From contig VTPC01090611.1 in assembly GCA_011009095.1 (NCBI GenBank), positions 285,498 to 349,497 on the forward strand: DNA of 64,000 nucleotides, given 5' to 3'. The notes under the pieces are model-generated. The model was not told where the DNA came from. It ran no database searches and saw nothing but the letters and a program-made list of their open reading frames with translations. The stretch comes from Ignelater luminosus (Eukaryota > Arthropoda > Insecta > Coleoptera > Elateridae). This document shows, in pieces, positions 54,301 to 62,147 of this stretch. Position 1 is the stretch's first letter; each line of letters opens with the position of its first letter. A program made the position numbers and the translations under genes.

Positions 54301-57300
54301 TTCCGCTTAAAAGATAAGCTAATTATATTCGTAGATAGGGCCTTAACAAAGGCTTACATGTTTTCGTTGATGTCTCTTTTTTAAATCCTAAATTGTGTCT
54401 TAATTATTCAAATTGTACAGAACGCTACTTTAACACAAAAAACGTCTACATAAATGGGTTGTAGTTGTTAAAGTTCTATATTTATAGTTTTAACAGGAAA
54501 ATGCTTTAATCTAGGGGAGTTATGTATAATGGTCGCAATAAAATAATGTTATCTTGCTTTCCAAGCACAGCTTTTTATGTTACTCGTCGATTGTTATGTT
54601 TTCTAAACGAAAAGTTAGTATTTCGGAAGGTTTTTATTACAAATAAATTTGAATAGTTGTAATGGGTTTCAAAGAAAAATGTTCGTTGTTACCGTAAGGC
54701 CGGATGTAGGCGCAAGCTTTATAGAGCTGTAACTTCGGACTCCGAGCACCTTATTTATTTTATTTCAATACTAATTCAATTTATTAAATTTAAATTAAGT
54801 AATCATTAGAAAGTTTCAATTTTTAAATTATAAGTTACCGTCGATGCTAAAACTTGATTTTTTTAAAATGATCAAGCAATTTCTTCTTTATAACTATACG
54901 TACAGCATGTTCATTGTCGAAAAATCAGAGTAACACCTAAAAATGAATGTTCTTTGTGTGTTTCCATAAAAATATTTCTAACGTTCTCTTTGGGATTATT
55001 ACGCCATGCCGGCCACTTAGAATACCCAGGTGCAAAATCCCCAATCTAATATGTTATACGTACAGGGTGGTGTATTTGATTCTGCACTGTAGGAAAATAA
55101 CATGAGTTTATTGAAATTCCTGCTTTCCACAGTATCTTCATTTTAAGGAGAATTTTGTTAATATGTCGGTTAGATCGGTAATAAACTCTCATCTTAACAA
55201 AAAAAGTCATTACTATTAGTATAAATAACGAATTAACATAAATAAAAATTGTTTTAAAATACTGTTAAATGTCAAAATTTATATTCTAGATATTATAAAT
55301 CGAGTTTATATCGATATCTCGATCTACTAAAGACAACACCATATCATAACATATGTACAATTGAAAATTCCACAACTTGCTATTTGGTTCAATATATAAA
55401 TGCAACTGTATATATATATATATATATATACTTTAGCCTTAATATCATGTAATGTTATTTTAAAATTCGCACTAAATCCGCCCCTGTTTTTCAATTTCGT
55501 TCGGATATTTGTTTTCTTGACGCGCAATATTTAAATTGTTTTAATTAAACGAATGTTTGTTATAATGTTATTTTAAAGAATTAATATTTTTGTGGTCTCG
55601 ACACCTAGACTCAAGTAGACGTGTGTTGATTTCCAATATCAAATCCCAGAATCATTAGTTGCTATACTGCAGTCACACAGTCTCGGGGAAGTCAAATTTA
55701 AACTAGCGAATCTACAAGTAAAATTTTCCATTGTCGCATAAAGAGTATTATGTGCTAATCTGTTAGGGTGTATATCCGACTTTTTAACCCCACTTCCGTA
55801 AGTACGAACTGCGTAACAAAAAACGCAGAGGTTAGGCATTACGTGGATAGCTGTTGACTTGAACCAACGTGTGGTAATTTTCGACGTTTACCTCTACATC
55901 CCCTAATTGGATTCAAACCAAATTAAGTGAAGCGACCCTCTTAGAAAAAAAAAAAAATCGGACTGGAAAAATCGTAATTTCTTCGTGTCACAGACGCGCA
56001 ATAGTCGCGGAAGAAAGTGATTTATTTACCAACAGCAAAAATTATAAATTTCGTTATCGTGGGGAATGTATAACCCAAATATAATTACGCTGGTGTCCTC
56101 CAGGAAGCAGAAATTGTAGAGGGTAGGAACGCAACCATTTTGGCCCCGTTGGTGTAGCATCTGTGTGTATACTACATTTTGGAAGCTCCGCAAAATTTTA
56201 ATAGTGCTTGAGACTCAGTGATTTTCGTTTATAAAATTGTGTGTAAACGCCTGGATTTTGTTCTTATGTTTTTTTTGCGATTAACGTAAAATAAGTGGTT
56301 GTTCTTCGAAATTAAAGTTTTCTCAATTATTGGATCTAGCTGCCTTTCGTCGGAAAACAGAGGTCTGCACATACCTTCTGGAAGAAAGAATTCCTGTATG
56401 AGTAAGAAAGAAAACCTGCTGTTTTATTATATGAATTTTAATGTTTAAAGACTAGGAGAACGTCGAACTTGGTGAAATATTTTATACGAAAACTTTGCTT
56501 AGACAGGATCAGTTTCGTATTGTTTTATTGAATCATAATTTTTACAAGTAACTTTTTAACTAATTTGTAACAGGAACGTTCCTAGGTAATTTTAGCTGGT
56601 GTTTGATAAATTGTTGCAACAAAATTACTAACTTGGCAATCATTTCTTTGTTCTTAAATGTAATGTTCAGTTGTCAATATTTAACAATTTATGGTCAAGT
56701 TTACCTTAGTCGGGTTAATTAATATTTGAATTTTGATCTTTTGTGTTCTATTTTAAAATTTTAACGTAACAGAATCATTTCGCTTTGTTTATTGTAATAA
56801 TTTGTTTTTCTTATAGTTTGTTTCTGTTTTTTTATTATTTTATCGACTCTGTTCTCCAAACAGAAATTAATTTATGCCTCTTATTGATATTCTTTTGTAG
56901 TGTTATTTTGTTATTGTTTTTGTATTTTTGTTTGTGTGTGTTTGACTCATTTTTTTTTATTATTATCATTATTGTTTTAATAAATGTAAGTAAGGTCGAC
57001 TTCTTGTATTTTTGTTTTTGTAAGTGGATCTCTGGTCCAGGCGAAGCAGCTTAATTTCATTATTTTGTTCTTTTGGCTATCAAAAAGCACGTAGTGTATA
57101 TTCCAAATTTCAATTATAGACTAGATATCTTTGCTCAAGACAGAAGTAAATATTGAATTGGCATTTATCTCTTGTATCGTTTTAAAAGAAGGAAGTCTTC
57201 AGAGGACTTCCTTAGCAAAATTAAGTAAGACAAATCAAGTGCTTATACAGTGTTTATTTTGTGTATTGAGTCTCATTGGTGAAACGTCAGAGCGAGTTTT

Positions 57301-60000
57301 AATAGAGCTTCCACGAGGTAAGTTACACACAGGGTGAGGTTTCGTAAGAGGCCTATATACAGGGTGTCGAATTCACGAGTAGTCGCGTGACCGACCATCA
57401 GAACCCTTCGATCTACGACTGCTGGCGCCTTCTTTTACGACCATCTATTAGTTTGATAAGAGTTTTGGAAAACGGTGAGCTTCTCTTTGTGAGAGATTAG
57501 CCAAGTTTATTTGAGAATCCACCCCATCTGCGGCATGAGCTACGGGATTTAACATCTACCATTGGTCTGGACGGGACTTGTGCATACCTTTGAGCACTGA
57601 CCCGTTACAATCAATCAATGCATTTTGTGATATATCGAAGAAACTTGCAAATATTTATGGTTCTTGCTTGATATACAAAAATCAACCAAAAGCAAAGAAA
57701 AGAAATTGTTTCTAGAAGAAAACTTTTTTTGGGTAGACTCTATTTTTTGAAATTAGAGGTTATTAGGTATAGAATTCTTATTGTAACACAAAATGTAAGC
57801 AAGGGGTGCAGTGACGAGAGACTAACAACAGGATGTTTGCGTAGGTTCTAGCTGATAAATCAAATTCAACCGTCGGATTGAGTAATTGAGTAACCCGGAA
57901 CATAGAAACTACCCGGCGAGTTAACAGATTGCTTGCAATTAATCAATTAAGCAAAAGCTTGTGAGTCTTTTGACACTCTCATCTTCCTTTGTTGTTTGTT
58001 TGATGTTTATTTAATAAGCAAAGCGCTACTTGTAATTGGTTAAGACTAGAATTGTATCTTTTAGGTAGCTGATAAGAAAATAAAAGAGTGATATTAGGTA
58101 GGTTCCAACTTTATTGTAACCAACGAGGAAGTGGCGTTTGATTACCTTTTGATCATATTTGGAATTGTTTTACGAATTTGCTTACTTTTAGAAGTTGTAG
58201 ATATTTAAACCTTAACCAAAACTGTCCCATTGAGACAGTCTTGTTTGTCAAAAATTCTTGTTTTTTCACAAAAGATTCCTTTTAGATGAGCTCGCTATAT
58301 AAAGTCTGATACTCAATTTAAACAAAACACGAAAAGATACTAAGAAGTTTGAAATAATATATAATATGAGTTTTCCAGAAAAGTAGTGAATTCTATTGTT
58401 TTTCTTCTTGGTCTGAGAAAGTGAGCAAAAGAGATTTGGGAAAAAAATAAAAACCATTGCGAAAGATAAAGCTCTCTATCGAATCGATAAAGAAAACGCA
58501 AATTTCCATTACAAAAAGCAAAAGAGGTATTTTGCACTAATTTATAAATTTCACAAGTATCTGTTTATTTTATTTATACTCTTCACTTCTGTAAGAGATA
58601 AAAAATAATCAGTGCAGACATTTGTTTGAATAGTAGACACGTTTTTGTAATTTATTCTTGAGATATCAAAAAACAAACAATTCTGAGTGACTTTAGAACA
58701 TAAGTTTATATAAGGCACTAAGGTTAACTTTAACTAAGAATCTTATATATGAAGAGGCAGGAGGACGAGCGGTGAATATCACAAAATCTTCAGGGTTTTG
58801 AAAGTTGGACATTTATCGTTCTTTCACATGTTCAAAGTCACTTATCTGAGGACACCTACCGCCTTTCCCTAGTATTATTAGTTCATTCAGGGCTGCCCCC
58901 TGACAGCTTTTCATATAGAATTGAACGTCCAAACTTAATTCTGCCATTATACGAACAAATATTTTTATTATTGTTACTAAACTAAATCGATTTAGTAAAA
59001 TCCTAAATCTCTCATGCTTATAAAGCGCGGCTGTGGATTCTGCATAAATAGAATTACCTTATTGTTGATTCTATAGAAAAAGGAATTGACTTAGGCCAAA
59101 AGTATACACATAAATATTTCAAAAATAGTTATCTCTGTTTGATTTTAGAATGATGTAAACCTCTTTATAATTTAGTCATCATTGGAGTTTTCGAAAGTGT
59201 CAACCCTTGTTTGAAAAGCTGCCTGTCACTTCCAAAAATAATTTCAGCCGTTACACGATATAAACGAATACCGGTATAAACAATATATCACCCCCGTTAC
59301 GTATGAGCGGTAACAGTTGAAATTTACGGGGCAAACAATTGAAACGATAATTTCAATTTCTCGCATTTTGTACTGAAAATGAAGTAATTATTTTTGAAAC
59401 AAGTTCTGCGTCTTATATTAAAATTTCTTGAAAGCGCTTTTGTTGACGGAGAGATTGTTGAGGTATCGATTTTCGGTCAGCAGTAACTTTTCCTGTTCTG
59501 TTTCGGGTTAACAAAGCAATTGACAAGTGCGGACCAATATCTGTCCCAGAAACATGGATGTAATCAATCATTTCAGCTCAAATCTATCGCGGGTCCGTGA
59601 TTTGTAACCTTATAGACATGATTTGCAAAACCGCTTTTCAAAACCGATTAGTATTTACATAAAACTCCCCTTTTTTGTAGGAGATTTTTCACGGTTTTAT
59701 ATCATAACTTTGAAGTCGATTTGTGGGTTTTCGAGTTTGTTTTATTTATGCCTCAAGGATTTGCAACCCGATATTATACTTGATATCCATTGTTAATGTA
59801 ATGAAAGGGTTGTCTAAGCTAGAATATAAAAATACTAATAAAGGAACGTACCTGTGTTTACGCATTGTTCTGTAAGACAAAGGTTGCCATTCTTAGATAG
59901 CATAGGCGCTCCCAAAAGGACAATAGCAGCAACCAAGACGAGGAGTAGATTGACAGAGAGAAAAATAAGTAGTGGAAATCTTAAAGAACTATCTTTTGTC
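27221..60000 (-). CDS. neprilysin-like M13 zinc ectopeptidase (15 exons, N-terminus missing)
   Basis: A type II membrane metallopeptidase that would cleave small extracellular peptides such as neuropeptides. Joined in order: 60000-59852, 46909-46649, 42917-42712, 42640-42467, 38207-38100, 37982-37838, 37781-37567, 37039-36863, 36760-36657, 36600-36542, 36461-36413, 33112-33045, 32983-32847, 27621-27454 and 27397-27221. Every junction keeps phase, giving 731 residues without a stop. Visible parts: transmembrane helix at about residues 8-31; DPCTDFYQYACGGWI near the start of the ectodomain; NAFY at 522-525; zinc motif HEITH at 562-566; ENVAD at 626-630 with the third zinc ligand; HSPNRIRVLGT with the expected His and Arg; C-terminal KCVLW. 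The family's usual length is about 750, so little is missing. Ten or more N-glycosylation sequons fit an ectodomain. All catalytic residues are present, so it should be active. The family and fold are near certain; the orthologue (which Nep) is not. Confidence 0.95.
27454..27621 (-). CDS. M13 peptidase exon 14: third zinc ligand
   Basis: Begins VHGYNTQGENVADNGGL, where the Glu of ENVAD is the third zinc ligand and the Asp orients the active-site His. Continues to TTDQLFFLGFAQ. Phase 0 at both ends. Confidence 0.95.
27622..32846 (-). other. 5.2-kb intron of the peptidase gene
   Basis: No nested gene is supported. A more coding-like plus-strand stretch (29047-29725, with frames of 91 and 67 residues) has no recognisable motif and may be an old transposon. 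Confidence 0.7.
32847..32983 (-). CDS. M13 peptidase exon 13
   Basis: Encodes RRYDEHGNLKQWWSFAT and then FT after a conserved Cys (IKCIIEQY) and an NYT sequon. D-x-x-G-N-L-x-x-W-W is typical just after the zinc helix. Ends in phase 0 at GTAAGT. Confidence 0.94.
33045..33112 (-). CDS. M13 peptidase exon 12: zinc-binding motif
   Basis: 68 bases reading AIDYGSIGAIMGHEITHGFD. HEITH supplies two zinc-binding histidines and the catalytic glutamate. The acceptor is CACTGCAG and the donor G|GTAAAT. Confidence 0.95.
33113..36412 (-). other. 3.3-kb intron of the peptidase gene
   Basis: Noncoding apart from unsupported short frames (34742-35044 plus, 33760-33942 minus). Holds the decamer hairpin at 36068-36125 and a further variant at 36280. 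Confidence 0.7.
36068..36125. repeat. 58-bp unit with exact inverted ends TACAGGGTGT / ACACCCTGTA
   Basis: The first and last ten bases are exact reverse complements, and the next two bases (TT / AA) pair as well. The loop of about 34 bases could allow a hairpin. It lies in an intron of the peptidase gene. It may be a minimal non-autonomous element. Confidence 0.6.
36413..36461 (-). CDS. M13 peptidase exon 11
   Basis: 49 bases encoding FPAGILKPPFYGNGI, the FPAGILQPPF-type segment just before the catalytic helix. Spliced with phase 1 before and phase 2 after. Too short to be found without the family context. Confidence 0.93.
36542..36600 (-). CDS. M13 peptidase exon 10: NAFY motif
   Basis: A short exon of 19 whole codons that reads WVATATTVNAFYSATLNSV. 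NAFY corresponds to the N-A-x-Y segment that binds substrate backbone in neprilysin. The donor A|GTAAGT leaves one base. Confidence 0.93.
36657..36760 (-). CDS. M13 peptidase exon 9
   Basis: Encodes AHVIEGNLFKTHLNLTNASI and then RNLQNMRKKPDRN, ending in phase 2 at GTAAGT. Two overlapping sequons (NLT, NAS) are present. Confidence 0.92.
36863..37039 (-). CDS. M13 peptidase exon 8
   Basis: 59 codons from ALEMLEDIRHAFEEAV through LDWMDAVTREKTLTKL to IHYRQ. The W-MD--TR--A-KL-type helix is the best-conserved part of the M13_N domain; VGYPGWIMN follows it. Phase 0 at both ends. Confidence 0.95.
37567..37781 (-). CDS. M13 peptidase exon 7
   Basis: Two bases complete Glu, then RYLWWSVFSTVAPL, a form of the conserved YLWW segment. 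PRWKGCANNVNSNFGLALSY follows, where the Cys and the FG-AL helix are family hallmarks. Ends in phase 0 at GTAACG. The intron before it is only 56 bases. Confidence 0.93.
37838..37982 (-). CDS. M13 peptidase exon 6
   Basis: Begins VNWTRYMNIVFNDTNV and ends KNTNHIML with one spare base at a donor G|GTAAGC. Three potential glycosylation sites (NWT, NDT, NDT) lie in it. Confidence 0.92.
38100..38207 (-). CDS. M13 peptidase exon 5
   Basis: 36 codons from VMTPAEIRRSPGHLF to NDTWRT, phase 0 at both ends. MTPAEIR follows the previous exon directly as in other family members, so no exon is lost in the intron that holds the assembly gap. Confidence 0.92.
39400..40450 (+). mobile_element. decayed coding-like segment in intron, probably transposon-derived
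   Basis: C-rich sequence with broken plus-strand frames, one of 87 residues at 39933-40196. A stretch at about 39745-39775 reads IRPIIDYRFTIC, reminiscent of the segment after the catalytic core in LINE reverse transcriptases. Stops interrupt all frames. The class is uncertain. Confidence 0.3.
41579..41678. other. assembly gap, 100 N
   Basis: Exactly 100 unknown bases, the usual placeholder for a gap of unknown size. It lies inside an intron, and the flanking exons join without missing residues, so no peptidase exon is lost. Confidence 0.99.
42467..42640 (-). CDS. M13 peptidase exon 4
   Basis: 58 codons in phase 0, from IEQVPPGFSERYLL to DVIKFSSQIAK. The peptide matches the M13_N helix that ends in the E-x-x-[IL]-A-K type motif. 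The donor is GTATAG, a weaker site than the others. Confidence 0.92.
42712..42917 (-). CDS. M13 peptidase exon 3
   Basis: The acceptor TTTCTTGTAG supplies two bases to complete Asn. The exon reads KLEAAGLAPLEKTL through FDWLFTIARTRRLLG to SSKNKIV and ends in phase 0 at GTTAGT. It lies in the all-alpha Peptidase_M13_N region. Confidence 0.93.
42918..46648 (-). other. 3.7-kb intron of the peptidase gene
   Basis: Contains a less AT-rich patch at 43300-43560 and decamer copies at 44416, 44523 and 45123. No nested gene is supported. Confidence 0.7.
43300..43560. promoter_or_regulatory. GC-richer intronic patch, candidate regulatory element
   Basis: The sequence is unusually rich in CG dinucleotides for this window and includes CACGTG, an E-box, at 43455-43460. 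It has no long open frame. Intronic regulatory sequence or a transposon remnant are both possible. Confidence 0.25.
46649..46909 (-). CDS. M13 peptidase exon 2: start of ectodomain
   Basis: The acceptor TTATTTCAG joins the previous phase-1 donor to give ASRVLQAMDRSVDPC. The exon carries the hallmark DFYQYACGGWI and ends ARAMYRTCVDT at a donor A|GTAAGT. It contains a potential glycosylation site, NKT. Confidence 0.95.
48403..49750 (+). mobile_element. dead Jockey-type non-LTR retrotransposon
   Basis: The first part is open for 137 codons and resembles the linker between endonuclease and reverse transcriptase: TIEDIDFSINNFTFVVKDSV, then TPEYILKMIKKKHQLHRLRQ. Next come MWRVTKSILKETPTIPSLK, EITPHEIQKYKNKLPNKN, LGYDVITNKLPTKALVFL, WKLARIILF and AFLDIS, in the right order for the RT fingers and palm but in changing frames. 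AGVLQGSVLCSVLSNIYMHD and FIADTAII (a mutated F-A-D-D box) follow near 49580-49680. No endonuclease part is seen, as in 5'-truncated copies. Confidence 0.85.
51373..51836 (+). repeat. intronic repeat family, copy a
   Basis: Left edge GGGTATACTCTATT; right core AGGTAGGTTCCAAACC and TTTTATTGTAACCAACGAG. The middle is diverged. Noncoding. Confidence 0.6.
51960..52440 (+). repeat. intronic repeat family, copy b
   Basis: Contains GAATTGTATGTTTTAGATAA, AAGAAAGTAAAAGAG and AGATAGGTTCCAAATCCC in the same order as the other copies, ending ACTTTATTGTAA. Its 5' half also matches copy c, so b and c form a direct pair. Confidence 0.7.
52490..52872 (+). repeat. intronic repeat family, copy c
   Basis: Shares with copy b the GGTGTTA(C/A)TCA(T/C)TT(C/T)CTGATTT stretch, the TTGTACT...TGATTTTGATAT stretch and the AGAATTGTATGTTTTAGGTA core, then ends CACTTTATTGTAACCAACG. 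Confidence 0.7.
55409..55430. repeat. (TA)11 microsatellite
   Basis: Twenty-two bases of pure TA dinucleotide inside an intron. Confidence 0.95.
56785..57000. repeat. T-rich low-complexity tract
   Basis: Long runs of T with interspersed A and G. The apparent 89-residue frame here is nearly all Phe, Leu and Ile and is an artefact of composition. Confidence 0.7.
57731..58130 (+). repeat. intronic repeat family, copy d
   Basis: Left edge GGGTAGACTCTATT, then TATAGAATTCTTATTGTAAC, the core AGAATTGTATCTTTTAGGTA, and the end AACTTTATTGTAACCAACG. This is the clearest full-length copy, about 400 bases. Confidence 0.75.
59852..60000 (-). CDS. M13 peptidase exon 1 of those visible: membrane anchor
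   Basis: The acceptor TTGTTCCAG precedes 49 whole codons and a donor GTACGT follows. It encodes TKDSSLRFP, a hydrophobic helix of about 24 residues rich in Leu/Val/Ala, then NGNLCLTEQCVNT, the cysteine pair that begins the ectodomain. The first base completes a codon begun in an upstream exon that I could not find before 64000. Confidence 0.9.
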
Positions 60001-61175
60001 CTGGAACAAAGGCAGCGGATTAAAAATATAATTTGAGTAGAATGTTTTCACTGTAGTGCACCAACTTCTCCGTTAAGCGCTTTTCAAGTGCATGATAAGT
60101 TCTAACTTTGTTTTCATGCTTGAGTCATCAATTAAAAAATAAAAGAAATTCAAGGACTTGCGATAAAACAGATTACTAATATTTTCTTAAAGTTTCTCGC
60201 ATTACTAATAATGATAAATTCATGCTTAAGCGAATTGTTACAAAGTCTCTAAAAGTTTGATTTTTTAGCACATTTTAGTTTTATTGTGATTTTCATTGAT
60301 TAGGATTAATAAGAAAATTATGTGACGTAAGGAAATATTTGTTTAGATTTGCCTTTTCACAGAATAATTAACTTATAAAAACAAATCTCTATTTGCTTAT
60401 TACATGCAAATTAAAAATCCTATAAGGAGTCTCACATTTTTAAAATCAGGTCTTAGAAATTTTCTAAACGTTCAAAAAATTGTAATGTTCATTTAATCTG
60501 TTTATTAATTTTATTTTATCTTTCAACTTAATTTGTATTAATTAATATAAAACTCAAACAGTTGTTGAGATCGAGTAATTGGTTTACTGAATTGATTTAA
60601 TAACTTAATACAAGAATTATTAAATTACGACTATTATTAAAATTAAGTTTATAAACAAATTTTAGAAATAAACATAACTTAAGTTTTTTTAAACTTCAGT
60701 TTTACTTTGAACATGCAATGTTTTCATTTATTCTTGTTCTCTTAATCTTATTCTTATTCTTAATCTTAATCCTAATCTTAATCTTAACCTTATTCTAATT
60801 CTAATTCTTATTCTTTTTCTTTTTTTTCACTCTTTTTCTTTAATTTAACTTTTAAAAATTTAGAAGTTTCAATTCGAACTTGGAATAATTTAACTAAAAC
60901 TTCATGTAGTGCCATTTTTCTTCACAATTTAGAGTATTTTCATTAATAAATTTCATACCACGCTCTTGGCGTGTCTTTTTTACGCGTCTGCAAACTTAGA
61001 TAATAAAACGTTTTTCATCGTATTGTTCTTGTAGCAAGAATAAATTTTTTTAAATCATTAAACACTTTTTTAGTAGACGAGAAATTCTATCAACATATTC
61101 TCAGTAGTTAAAGACAGAAGACTGCGAATAAATTTCTTGAAAAGCCGTATCATCTCCAAACCTAAAATTTTCCTC
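60001..61175. other. upstream of the membrane-anchor exon, no gene seen
   Basis: I searched the minus strand for the preceding exon, which must end two bases into a codon, and found none with a convincing donor. The stretch is AT-rich. Confidence 0.5.
60733..60832. repeat. degenerate hexanucleotide tract
   Basis: Imperfect TTAATC / TTATTC / TTAACC units repeat for about 100 bases and run into a pyrimidine-rich stretch. It is a simple repeat, not a telomeric TTAGG array. Confidence 0.85.
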
Positions 61176-61482
61176 GGGTAGGCTCCATTTTATCAAATTA
61201 GTTGTTGTTAATTATAGAATTCTTATTGAAACATTGTCTTATTCTTTGACGTAATTTTGAGTTCACGTCTTAGTCGAAAGAAATAGGGCGGGTGGGAAAA
61301 GCAACGTGACGTCTAGCTTAAAAGACAGGTGCGTAGTAGGAATCTTGATTGAGCTTGTTTGGTGTTTATCCAATAAACGAAATGTCTAGACTAGAATTGT
61401 ATGTTTCAAGTATTTGATAAGAAAGTAAAAGAATGGTATTAGGTAGGTCCAAAACATCCCGAACTTTACTGTAACCAACGAG
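61176..61482 (+). repeat. repeat family, copy e
   Basis: Left edge GGGTAGGCTCCATTTT, then TATAGAATTCTTATTGAAAC, the core AGAATTGTATGTTTCAAGTA, AGGTAGGTCCAAAACATCCC and ACTTTACTGTAACCAACGAG. It is shorter in the middle than copy d, and the only copy outside the large intron. Confidence 0.7.
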
Positions 61483-61630
61483 GGAACGACAAGATTTAGA
61501 CTTTGGGCGAAATTGTGGATTTGAACAAGTATCTGATTTAATTTGTGTTTTTTATTTTCTATTTTTCTTAATATTATTTTCATTGTTTATTATTTCCGAG
61601 GTCTATAAGCCACGCTCAGCAATGTTATAC

Positions 61631-62139
61631 CAGACATTGGAAAGTTACTCTAAAAAAGTAATTAGTTACAGTTACAGTTACCTTATCAAAAAATGTAACT
61701 AGTTACAATTACAGTTACTTGATTTTAAAAAGTAACTAGTTACCATTACAGTTCCTGCAAATATGTAACTAAGTTACACTACCATTACTGTCAGTTACTT
61801 TGATTCTATAAAGAAAATAAAGAAAAACTTTTTAGAACCCATCAGAATTCAAGGTGATTCTAATTAATTTTTCTTTGTATAAGCTTACTGTACAACTCTT
61901 AGAATTACACAAAATGAAAACATGTATTTTCTGAACATCATCAAAACTAAATTTGAAAATCGATTATTCAAGTAACGCAAAAGTAACGACCTGAAGTCGT
62001 TACCGTTGCACGCTTTTTGTAATTAGTTACAATTACTTTACTGCATCTTTATAAAGTAACGCGTTACCTTTAGCGTTACTGAAAAATGTAATTAATTACA
62101 AGTAACGCGTTACATGTAACGCGTTACTTCCAATGTCTG
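61631..62139. mobile_element. hAT-type MITE, complete, with 8-bp target duplication
   Basis: The element starts CAGACATTGG and ends CCAATGTCTG, exact inverted repeats. TGTTATAC flanks it on both sides (61623-61630 and 62140-62147) as a perfect 8-bp target duplication, the length hAT transposases make. About 170 bases at each end are filled with palindromic GTAACTAGTTAC / GTAACGCGTTAC units; the centre is unique and noncoding. At 509 bases it carries no transposase and must have been moved by another element. Confidence 0.9.
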
Positions 62140-62147
62140 TGTTATAC

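Larger units (their letters stand above)
46910..59851 (-). other. 12.9-kb first visible intron of the peptidase gene
   Basis: The longest intron, separating the membrane anchor from the ectodomain. It contains a dead Jockey-type LINE, four copies of the 300-480-bp repeat family and a TA microsatellite, plus decamer copies at 48228, 55061 and 57358. Length and repeat load are typical of a 5' intron in insect genes. Confidence 0.75.

Noticed and set aside
56785..57054. 89-residue hydrophobic frame that looks like a membrane protein
   Set aside because: It is a translation of a T-rich low-complexity tract, with no splice or homology support.
59854..60036. Plus-strand open frame of 60 residues
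   Set aside because: It is the antisense shadow of the membrane-anchor exon, which has correct splice sites, phase and family motifs on the minus strand.
60733..60832. Possible interstitial telomeric repeat
   Set aside because: Units are TTAATC/TTATTC-like and irregular, not the insect TTAGG repeat.
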